Assembly: GCF_032854445.1 (NCBI RefSeq)
Contig: NC_088300.1
Location: 48,270,984 to 48,334,983, forward strand
Direction: 5' to 3'
Origin: Liolophura sinensis
Lineage: Eukaryota > Mollusca > Polyplacophora > Chitonida > Chitonidae
Length of the DNA stretch: 64,000 nt
Made by a program: the position numbers and the translations under genes. The notes beneath the pieces are model-generated. The model had not been told where the DNA came from. It did no database searches and saw nothing but the letters and a program-made list of their open reading frames with translations. Each line of letters opens with the position of its first letter. Positions within the stretch are counted from its first letter, which is position 1. Shown piece by piece: positions 37,091-48,600 of this stretch.

Positions 37091-40000
37091 GCTAAAATGC
37101 AGCATCCTTCGAATCTGTGTATGTCAGCTATCTGGTAACTTGTGATGTAAGCCAGCTAGACCCATCGGTTGTGATACCATTTTAAAACCTAACATGAAGG
37201 CTGTACAAAATATCAAGCAGGTCAGAGTATTAGATATACATGTAGTTTCTGGGAGCTTAGTATTCTTTTTGTACTTGGATTTTCAGTGCAAATATGTGGG
37301 TGGAATTTGAAAAAAATGAAATTTTGTTTTATCACGACAGACACTCAATTAAAAAGCCGATGACAAAAGTTTTGTCACACTACAAGGGTGGTCACTCTGA
37401 TATGTTGCCTTGTTTCTATTCATTTAACAAATTGACAGTGAAATGCATTTAAGATTCACTAGGAATTTACTGGTATTTTGATCTCATGTTAAATATACCA
37501 ATACAGTTGTATTGAGAATTTTAAGTATGAGAAGCAGGTTTACCTGATGGTACCTGAAACGATACCAAAATTCACAGATTAATTAGTTCAAGGTCTTGTA
37601 GGACACAATCCATATGTAAAATACATGTACTGTATACATGTGTAGGAATGATTCTATGACCAAAACCTTGAGACCTCTGATACTGCATGGTTCAGCTTCA
37701 ATAAAACTGCAATAAATTCATTAATGCATATTCATTTCACGAAATAACTTGAAACATTTGTGATTAATACTCAGTTGAGAATTTTAACATTATATTTTAA
37801 TTAGTTTCATTTCTGTGACTGCTTGTACCTGTGATTTTGAATGTTTGTTCAAGTAGTTTGAAATTCAAAGTATTTTTGTAATAACTTCAAAGTTTATGTT
37901 TTTGTAATGGAAAAGCTCTATGTTTACTTAACTGAGCACTTGCACACCAGGCACGTAGATAACCAAAGCTTATTGTCATCATTTTGGGGGGAAATACATG
38001 GGGAGATGTACTTTAGTTGCCTTACACTTCACCTCTCACGAAGCTTTTGTGTACTACAGTAGTAGTGCATGTACTACTATTTCTTGTAGGGGAGTTCTTA
38101 TTTAGCTGTGTGAAGCCACTATATATTTTTCTATTTACCATGACTGAGGCACCTGCAGTGTAAGCAAACGTACATTTTTATCTATGCCCTTCACAACCAT
38201 CTTGTCTTCATTAAATGTATTTCTCCCCCCCCCTTTCCCCTTTTATATGTGAAGTTGATACCTTCTCATTGGAGTCGCATTTCTCCACCTCACTCTAATT
38301 TTTTTCTGTAATTTTTTACTTTTTTTTTTTTTACAGTTATTTGCATGTTGCCTTCTTATTTGCCCCTCATCTTTAGGATTTCCTTGTTATGTACATTTGT
38401 AGTACATTCTCCTTCACTACTTCGTGTTACATGTGTGTGTTAGTGCTAGATTTAAAAGACATCCTAAGGACCTGGAGCATTCCTTGCGGTAACATCAGAT
38501 TTTTACACTTCCATGTCCATTAATTCAAGTTCGTGTTCTCAGTCTGCATTATAAAAACATCAAAGTGCTGATCGGAAGAGGGCTGTAAAAATATCGGCGG
38601 GCATCACAAGCTATTTAGCATGGAACACATTGTATGAATTCATTGTACCATTACATGTAATAGCATATGAGGGTATAAATTGTGTGCTACCATATTCCAT
38701 GTGACACCAACACTTTTATTTGTACTAAGGTCCACATGTACAAGATAAACTTTGCATCAAATTTAATGAAAACCATACGTCTTTGAACCACTTCAATCCT
38801 CTGTAGTTAACAGATTTGTAAACTTTTTTTCATGGAGAGTTGGTTTGCTCTTATTACTATCCTGCCCCACCTTTCCATATTGAAATCAAATTCATTTTAT
38901 CATATTTTAAGTATTTGGTACCATTTTATGTTTCTTATGTTAATAATTCTAATCTTTCGAGTTCAACTTAGGACAGGGTTGTTATTTATATGGTGTCCAT
39001 TTTTGACAGTGTTTAAGATTATTGAATTTAAGTTTTATTATTTGTTTTTCTTTCTTAATCTCAAGACTGAAATCCGAATGTGAAATTTTGGATTTTTTTT
39101 TTTTTAACTTGTAATAGAACAGCATAAAGCCATTAATATCCAAAGTGTCAATTTTCTTCCTGCTTTATCAACTATACCACTACTACTAACTCTTCTTTTT
39201 CTCTTTTATGTCTTATTTTGCTACTTTCATAACTTATTCTCTTTATAAAATATCTTAGAATGGTTGTTACATAGTGACATTCCTGTACCCAACAACTTAA
39301 ACATATGTGCTGTTACATCAAAAAGTCTGTTGCAGTGTGGGATAACCTAATTCCTGCTAATTAAAGTGCTGCCAAGAAATGTTCCCTTATTTAATAAAGT
39401 GAAGTACAGTTATGTTGAAGTCAAATTTTTTAAAGTCATATTGTTGTAGATTTTGTGGCTTTTCTCCAGTTTTAGGTTTTACCTTCATTTGTCAGCACCG
39501 ATAATTCACTTGTGTAAATCTACACATACAATAAATGAGTTACCAGAAACAGGCCAGGTTTGAATCTTTTTATACCAGATGTCTCCAGTGTTAAGTAAAT
39601 CTTTTGTTTATATGGAATGTTTGAGTCATGTGATCAGAATGAGCCGCACAATGTGTGTAGTGTGACAATATTAGTGACGTAGAGGTATGCACTGCCCTGC
39701 AGTTCTCACAATGTCGGTTGTGATATGAAACAGTTAGCCAATCTGTGTTATTAAGACTTAGATCAGAGCCTGACATCCTACCTCCAGTTGAATTACATAT
39801 ACATGTTCATGGTCCTCTTCACTTTTACATGTTCCTCCGCCGCCAGACAAATCCCATAGCCTTGACCCTCGCCGAAGTCTGTACAATGTACATTGAGAGT
39901 TCTGTACGTATGTTTATTAGTGTGCATGATAATCCGAATGTTTGAGAGAATGCTTTGTATATGTTATTAGATAGATATTACCATTTGTACTACACAATGT

Positions 40001-40457
40001 GAAGTACAGACAACTGTATTGGCTACCAATTCCTTTTCCATTGCAATAAATACATGAACTGAAGCCACATTTAAGTCTTACGTTTGTCCTGTTCCTTGGT
40101 TTACATGCTCATGTTTTGACCATATGTCATAGGTTCATAAATAAAGGTGTTCCTGCTTGACTCAGTGTTCTAAAGAGCTACTGGCTGATTAGATGGATGA
40201 ACAGGCCATGACCACACAGGTATACCACATCGGGGTTTCAAGTATATTCTGATTTATTCTGCAGAGATAGGCAACACAAGTTCGGATAATGACATTTTTC
40301 TTTGTGATGCTGCATTTCATGTTATTCATCTTAATGTGTTCAGAAGGAAAAGTGGAGACATGAGCCCTTTGTGAATATTCACCAGATCAGCAGATTCCTG
40401 AATACTTTATGGCATGAAATTCATGTAAGGCAAATCACACTTTAGAGAGAGATCTGC

Positions 40458-40592
40458 ATTTATTTCTGTCGATCCATGCTTAAGAATATTTCACTCATAC
40501 TAAGTCGACCAGCATTATGGTGTGAGGAAACTGGGCAGAGCCCAGGGAAAACCCCACAACCATCCGCTGGTTGTTGCCAGACCTTCCCACTT
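40458..40592 (-). mobile_element. SINE family 1, truncated
   Basis: Tail-side ATTTATTT, then AAGAATATTTCACTCATAC, GGAAACTGGGCAGAGCCCAG and CTTCCCACTT on the + strand; an inverted copy without head. Confidence 0.88.
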
Positions 40593-41715
40593 CAGTGAGA
40601 TTTGCATGTTATCAGATAGGACAAGTGAATGTTCTTACCATTCTGCACGAGAGGCGACATTTTGCATAACAGAACTGACTTCCACTTTTGACACTTACCC
40701 AAGTCTTTATAATATACATGAAAGGTTGATTAAGGCTTAACACCTCAATGGCAGTATTTCAGCCACATTGTGGGGAAATGTCATTCATCACACTAAGAAC
40801 TTATCAGATCACAGAGATCCTTAGAGGTTGTATGTGAAGCTGCTTAGTTCGTAAGTAGAGCACATCTACGTTTTTCTTTTCTTCTGAACTTTCAGGCTGC
40901 TTAAGATTTCTTAAAACAAAAAAAATAGAAGTCAGAAAATGTATATGATACAAATAAAATTTATATACATGTATAAGATATTTGTATATACATAAAAATA
41001 TTACAACTGGCTTAGTTCAGAAATGATGTAGTGTACAAATGGCTTTAAAACTGAACTTTCCTATTCCATCACTTACCACAATCTTAAACTAACAATCTTT
41101 GAACTACGGCCCACTCCCACTAACATGTTGAAAGACTTACATTGTAATGTAATACATTACATGTATTCAGAACAAACCTGATTTCTTGAAATTCATTTGT
41201 ACAGCGACATTATTCACTATATAAGAAATATCCGCAGCTCATATAAAATAAACCTACACGTATACATGTAGTAACACAAATGTTATTAAAACTCCTACTA
41301 CATTATCTGGTCACACAGTGACAACTATAATGATCACTAAATACCATAACCAGTTTAGGTGTATAATTTCATAAATGTGACCAGCTACAAGTACACATTT
41401 TCATGACACAAACGTAATGCAAGTGTAATGGCAAGAGCTCCTTGCATGTAGCTTGTTCATCATTCAGCAACGGAGCTCACAACCATGTGATACCTGGGAC
41501 AGATAGTTACAGCATCAGATCACACCAATACAAAAACAATCAGCAATAATGGGCAATACACTATTATGTCAGTGCAGGTTTGCTGTGGCCAGACAGGAGG
41601 AAAGAGCCTGGCTGTGAAGGAGTGTGGCGAACAGACAACAACACACAGCCTGGCTCTGGGACAATGTGATAGACTGACAAAAGAGACTGATAAAAGAAAC
41701 TGGCTGTATGCGGGT

Positions 41716-42420
41716 GTAGTGGACAGGCAGGAGGAAAAGAGTGTGGCTGTGGGGGAGTGTAGTGGGCAAAACAACAGGAAGTAGGGTGGCTGTGGAGGAG
41801 TGTAATGGATAGACAGGAGGAAAGTGTGTGGCTGTGGAGGAGTGTGGTGGGTAGACAGGAGGAAAGTGTGTGGCTGTGGAGGAGTGTAATGGATAGACAG
41901 GAGGAAAGTGTGTGGCTGTGGAGGAGTGTGGTGGGTAGACAGGAGGAAAGTGTGTGGCTGTGGAGGAGTGTGGTGGGTAGACAGGAGAAAAGTGTGTGGC
42001 TGTGGAGGAGTGTGGTGGGTAGACAGGAGGAAAGTGTGTGGCTGAGGAGGAAAGTGTGTGGCTGTGGAGGAGTGTGGTGGGTACACAGGAGGAAAGTGTG
42101 TGGCTGTGGAGGAGTGTGGTGGGTACACAGGAGGAAAGTGTGTGGCTGTGGAGGAGTGTAATGGACAGGCAGGAGAAAAGCATGTGGCTGTGGAGGAGTG
42201 TGGTAAACGCACAAAATGAAAGTGTTTGGCTGTGGCGGAGTGTGGTAAACGGACAAAATGAAAGTGTGTGGCTGTGGAGGAATGTGGTAAACAGACAAAA
42301 TGAAAGTGTGTGGATGTGGCGGAGTGTGGTAAACGGACAAAATGAAAGTGTGTGGCTGTGGAGGGCAGGAGTGTGGTAAACGGACAAAATGAAAGTGTGT
42401 GGCTGTGGAGAAGTGTGGTA
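41716..42420. repeat. 42-bp G-rich minisatellite in the CCDC91 3' flank
   Basis: About 16 units of 42 bp with a GTGTGTGGCTGTGGAGGAGT core. The left half carries GGTGGGTAGACAGGAGGAAA; the right half carries GGTAAACGGACAAAATGAAA. Degenerate related sequence extends left to about 41566. It sits just downstream of the CCDC91 stop and is probably in its 3' UTR. The period keeps frames open on both strands, giving illusory ORFs up to 358 codons. Confidence 0.95.
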
Positions 42421-42560
42421 AAAAGGTTGATTTTGCGTGGTGTTGTCAGTAGGGAAGATTTAGAGCATTGGTGGGGGTCAATAAGGAGTACTTTGTGTGG
42501 TGTGATCAGTGGGGAAGATTGAGGGTCAATGAGGGTTTTGTGTGGTGTGGTCAGCCTGAA
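42421..42560 (-). repeat. Decayed tandem copies of the CCDC91 C-terminal codons
   Basis: On the minus strand CTGACCACACCACACAAAA (coding for ADHTTQN) is followed by CTGATCACACCACACAAAG about 45 bp later and CTGACAACACCACGCAAAA about 58 bp after that. The first unit holds the stop codon; the rest is 3' UTR. Confidence 0.8.
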
Positions 42561-42651
42561 TCTCACTGAGAAGGCCAGAAACTTGAGCTTTGGCACTTTC
42601 CAAGAACAGCTGTAGACTGGAGAGTTGTCTGCTCCTGACAGCTACATCAGC
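42526..42651 (-). CDS. CCDC91: CCDC91 terminal coding exon
   Basis: After acceptor tttgtcatcag the exon encodes ADVAVRSRQLSSLQLFLESA, KAQVSGLLSEIQ and ADHTTQNPH, then TGA. The middle matches human RQRSLSSLELFLSCAQKQ. The final nine codons lie inside the first unit of a decayed tandem repeat that continues into the 3' UTR. Confidence 0.92.
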   Translation of the reverse strand, partial: ADVAVRSRQLSSLQLFLESAKAQVSGLLSEIQADHTTQNPH

Positions 42652-45600
42652 CTGATGACAAAAGAAATGATCAGATATTAGGCGTTTGTTATTTACGATT
42701 TATTTATCCGTTTGATTGGTGTTTTAAGCCGCACTCAAAAATATTTCACTTATATGACGGCAGCCAGCATTATGGGGGGAAGAGACCGGGCACATCCCAG
42801 GGAAATTCGCAGGTTGATGGAAGACCTTCCCACGTTTGGCCGGGGACTTACACGGGTTTATATAAAGGCAATTAAGAAATTCTCTAAACATGACTGGTAA
42901 ATACATGTACATCAATACGTGACATCCGAAAACTTCTCATGAAGTGTGATTCCTAGCTGAGCCGACATTGAGTTATTCAGGATATCAGTAAATACTGGAA
43001 TTTAATATTTCTTTTATCGAATCGACCATGGCTGAAAGAGATCTGCTTTCATGTGTATTTTAATGTCCTTTCATATATACTTGATTTCTTTTAAATTGTG
43101 TACGGATTTTTGTGCTATTTCTACTAATGCACGTCACACCTCGTTCTATTTTTATGTGACAGAATCATAAAATCGCCAGCTCATTCATGCTTCAGCACCA
43201 CGCAAAAATAGAACTTGTCCACACCAGCCCATATTCATTTAATAAGCTATAAAACGTGTCCATACATCAGTTCTGTCACTGATGCTATGTTGCTGATTAA
43301 GCCATTAAGATGAGCTAAAAGAACAGCCTGATCCAAGTGGTGCAGTTACAAGAGTTACAATGGAAAAAAACAAGATGCAACGTGTCCATATCTAGAAAAA
43401 GGATATTATCCACAACTGTCCCTGATGAGTGCACATTGTAAAAAATTCCACCACCAAGTAATTTTGTTTTCACTGGGAATCAACATAGTATACTCATATG
43501 CAGTGACACCATCCCAATTAAAAAGCTGCAGTTCTTGTGCTATTATGATTTCTCTTTGAGCTACATGTAGTTTGCAGTGATAGACAGTCAGAAAATGTGG
43601 CTTACCAGTTGCATACCAGTTTTCAGATTCATAAGTACAATATTATCACCTATAATTTCATGTCCTTTTTCACAAACTGGCCATCTGTACTATGTACTAC
43701 ATTCAATTTTATAATGATTTTTCACCTAATAATCGCTCTTCCGTACCAGTTTGTATAGCAGGAAGCTTAAGTCTGTAAAAAGTGCCCTCAGATTTAGGTG
43801 AATAATTGTATTTCTCATCAACTCATATCAAGGACCATGTGTTGTAACATGAGCATCAATCTATTCCTTCTACACCACTATACCATAAATGTCATTGGTT
43901 TTAGTTTACCAAAACCTGAAATGCTGATGGTAGCAGATAGAAATCCAAACACACAAGTGTTTACCCGTTTTTGATCTTGAATATAATCCATCATCTCAGC
44001 TTTTGTTTTCTCAGCAGTTTCTCTTATTATATCTCTAGACTTCTGACTATCTGCATCCATAACCTTCCGTAATGTTGCCTAAAACAAATACAAAAATATC
44101 CTGAATTAGAACTAAAACAGTCAGAGAAAGGCAGTGTTTAGCAACTGATTACACAGGAAAAACTCATTTACAGGTACAAACAGGGTTCGCACAGGTGATA
44201 AGAAAATAAATTCCAGGACTTTGCAGGACTAAAAAAGTCTTTGTCTGACACAAATTGGACATCCATGGAATTATGGTAATACAAGTGGAGAATTTGGCAT
44301 GGTTTCGCTGTCCACAGGTTATAATTTTTATAGCCAAGTCGAGCGAGAGGTACCCACAGGCTGCGACATGAGGATCCATGCAGTCAGGCCAGCTGATTGT
44401 AGAGATGACATCAGTCTGTGGCTCAACATACTACAAGTATCCATGATCCAGGGCCACAAACTTGAGTTATGTATGCAGCCCTGGAACAGTAACGCTAACA
44501 TGCTGCAAGATACGAGTCAACCAAGTTGCAGTCTGGAGCGAACACTGAAGGCAGCTTGGAAAGTAAACAAGGCACAAATACGATAAAATGTGCAAGGTTT
44601 TACACTGTTTTACTCTTTCACATCTGTGACATTTACTCACTGAGCCACCTCAAATTAAAGCACTTTTAAGGACCTTTACAACAAAACAGCCAATTTCAAG
44701 GCCTGAAATTTCTAAAAAAAACAAAGTTTGGTGAAAGTGGGTCATATTCCAAGTAATCAAATGACATCTATAAAACTGAGGGAGGAAATGAGAACGTGTT
44801 CTCACCTCAGATTCTTTTTGTTTCACAGCAAGGTCATCAAGTACAGCCATCTTCATCCCTCCAAACCTCTCCTCCATGGTTTCTGCTAACAAAGCCTACA
44901 ACAACAACACAAGATAGGATCATTCCATACCCTCAACCAGTGTGGTCTTGACTCACCAAAGCTAATCTGTTACATGTAGGAAAATGAGACAGCTGTCCAG
45001 ATCTTCTTCATAAATAATTATATATTTCACATTACATAATATATTTATTTTCACAGAGATTGATGCCTTATTTATTTATTTCATTGGTTCTACACAGCAT
45101 TCAAGAATACCTGGCAGCAACGAGGAGAAACCCACGACCATCCACAGGTTGCTGCCAGACCATCCCACACATGACTGGCGAGGAAGCCAGCATGGACTTG
45201 ACTTGAACTCACAGTGACTGCATTAGTAAGAGGCTCCTGTGTAATTCTGCTGCGTTGGCATGCTAACCACTAGGCCCTGTATGCCCCAATTTACAGAAAG
45301 TAGTCAATGTCTATGATATTGCAAATGTAAGTCATATCATATAATAAACATTGTTCTTGTGAAAGCTACAAACTATCTAGCAAATTATAAAGGGTATCTT
45401 GTCACCTCTGGCACAAACGCCATATGGCACTGGAAAGTCACATACAGCTAGTTATGTGCACACAACACCCACCTTTTGTTCTCCTGATATCGTCTTGCCC
45501 TCGGACCTCAAGCGTTCTATGGATGCCATCAACACTTTCTCATTAGACTCCTTTATCTCCTTAAATATTCAACAAATTTATTAAAATGACACAGTTAACC

Positions 45601-48600
45601 ATTGTAGAATGACATGTATAAAGCTGAACTGAACTGCAGCTTAATTTCTGCTCAAATCCTTTCACTTCACCCTATTTTGTGATTACCACCTGGTGACTTA
45701 TTTATTACATAGGATTGCTATTATAATTCCGTCCACCTGGTACACATGTATGAGCATCTCTATGTGCAAATATCAACCTACTTAGGCCTTCGATGTGGCC
45801 TCATCAACATAGTATGTATATATATGAATGCTTGGAGTTTAACATCATACTTGACAATCTTTCTGTCATATGAGGAGAAGTCATTACGTGTGTGTGTGTA
45901 CATATACTGTGTATTCTTGTGGCAGGGCACGTCCGGCCATGCTGCCAAAGTGCTGCCACCACTGGAGTATCATGCTGAAGACACCAGACATGACACCCCA
46001 CCCAGTCACACTATACCGATACCGACCAACCAGTCCTGCTTCCTGGCTCTAACCTCTCAGTATTGAGCACCAAGCAAAGCAGGAACAAGTACCATTTTTA
46101 AAGTGTTAGGTATGACCCGACCCGGGTTTGATCCCACTGTCTCCCCTACTTTACCATCAACATAATAGATTAATAGCTTGTCATCCCAACAGGAATAATG
46201 ACATGAGATCATCAGTCCCCAGATGTGCATGTCAGGTGGGATACTAATTGGGGTAAGGACTACCATCTTGTTTGTTCATTTATTTATTTGTCTGGTGTTT
46301 TATGATGTACTCTGGAATATTTCATCGAAATGGTGGCCAGCATTATGATGGGAGGAAACCGGGCACAGCCAAAAATAATGATAGAGTATTAACATGAGCT
46401 GGCCAAGCAGAGTTGTCTTAATGTGACAAACCAGACACAGGTTACTGAGGCTCTTTACAAAGAACATATATACATGTACAGCAGTTATAACTCATTCAAG
46501 AGATTCAGGTATTTTTAAATGCTGGCTCTTAAAAAATGTTTAAAGTAAACTAAAATATAGAACCACCATGCATGGTCTAATCATTTCCATTGGAGTTACT
46601 ACTGTGCCTTACCATAAAGTCATGAAGATCATCAGTTGAAACGCCAACATATAAGAATTGCTAGTGAAGTCTAAAAGTGTTATTGGCTCTTTAACACAAC
46701 CAGTTTATATTTCTTACCTCAATGGCTGTAGACACGACTTCTCTCAGAGACTTCTTTTCTTCTTCAATGGCTGTATCAAATCTAGACTGAGCAGACACAA
46801 AAATTACCATGAAGACTGTCCCGTCACATTTAAATGCTTTGATGTTTTGAGGAGGTTTATTAATTTTTTTTTGGGGGGGGGGGGAATTAAGTGATATCAT
46901 TGTGACTGCATGACTTCTACTTCTTACAGTGAAATACAACAAAATACATTTCAGCCCATATATATATGTAATTCTAGCAGGAATATTGAGTTTCTTTTTT
47001 CTCACATAGTTAGATCATCTAATGAACAACATACTCGTATCTTTACTTTTCCAAAAGGCTGGTAAAGAACTGTAATATTCTACTTTAAACACTACTGTTC
47101 CAAAATTGGGAGGTCCCAAGAATTAGAGTAGTGTTATGCTGACGATTGTCACTCACCTGCTGAGCTGCCTGCTGATTGGACAAAGCTTCTGCTAACACAG
47201 ATTCCTGCTTTAATCTGTCTTCTTCTAAAGACGTCTGTAACCTGGAATGCTGAACAAGTGGGAATAATTAATATTACAATGATAATCATGATATGTAGGA
47301 TAATGTCATTGTGCTCTCATGAGACTGAAATACAATCAAAAATGTCTAAAAGGCATTGTATACCCATCAAATATCAAATAATCAATCAAATATATAAAAC
47401 AAATCTTGAAGGTTTTAATTTCCTAATTCTGAGAAAAAAGGTCTCAAACCTAAAACCTGTAATGAAATCCATATACATGTACATACATAATGATATGTAA
47501 TGAGAATGTCTGATGGGTTGAACAAAAAAGGTCCAAATCGAAGCATAAAAACACAATGTTTTCTGCTGTGACAAAGCAGTGCTTACATTCTATGTACATG
47601 TTTTACGAGAACACATACACGGAAAACTGTACACAGCTCTGGACCTTTTCATAAGGTCGGGCAGATTTTCAATAGTAGAATACATTTAAGCATTAACAAG
47701 AAGACTAGTGAACTCATTTCCCCCTACATGTAGAGTAACACCAGCAGTTTATCAATGACCAGTACGGTTAGGCACTCACCTTGTTCTCTAGTAACTGTTA
47801 ACACTGGTCAGTTAACACCTGTAGTTTATCACTGACCAGTACGGTTGTTCACTAACCTGGTCTTCTAGAACAACTGTAACTGCTGATACTCGTCAGTTAA
47901 CACCTGGGCCCGGTTGTTCGAACATGTATATGCTAATATCGATATTATAAAGTCATATAACATAATTTACGAACTTAACAAAACCCAGCAACAAATACAG
48001 TTGCACAGAGATCAAAAGGAACAGCAGTAGATTTAGTTTATATTTAACAAAATATTACATATTTATTTTTAGGCCAAGTACAAAACTGAAGACTTGACTT
48101 AAGTCAAAACTGGTATGAAGTCTTAAGCCAGGCCCAGTAGTTTGTCAATGACCAGTACAGTTGTGCACTCACCTGATCCTCTAGTAACTGCTGACACTGG
48201 TGAGTTCACACCTGCAGTCTGTCACTGACCAGTACAGTTTTACACTCACTTGGTCCTGTCTTAATTGCTGAGACTCACTTGGTCCTGTCTTAATTGCTGA
48301 GACTGGTCTGTTACCGCCCGTAGTTTGCCACTGACCAGCACAGTTGTACACTCACCTGGTCCTCCAGTAATAACTGACACTGGTCAGTTCACACCTGCAG
48401 TTTGCCACTGAACAGTACAGTTGAGCACTCACCTGATCCTCTAGTAACTGCTGACACTGGTGAGTTCACACCTGCAGTCTGTCACTGACCAGTACAGTTT
48501 TACACTCACTTGGTCCTGTCTTAATTGCTGAGACTCACTTGGTCCTGTCTTAATTGCTGAGACTGGTCTGTTACCGCCCGTAGTTTGCCACTGACCAGCA

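Larger units (their letters stand above)
35921..41565. other. Intergenic DNA between convergent RBPJ and CCDC91
   Basis: Apart from element B, the 35-bp minisatellite and a SINE fragment it is AT-rich and shows no supported gene. Part of it may be CCDC91 3' UTR. Confidence 0.65.

Noticed and set aside
41520-42596. Long minus-strand open frames (358, 272 and 258 codons) and plus-strand ones through the 42-bp array
   Set aside because: They follow from a repeat period divisible by three, lack ATG starts at their ends, and are Pro/His/Thr/Ser repeats without other coding evidence.
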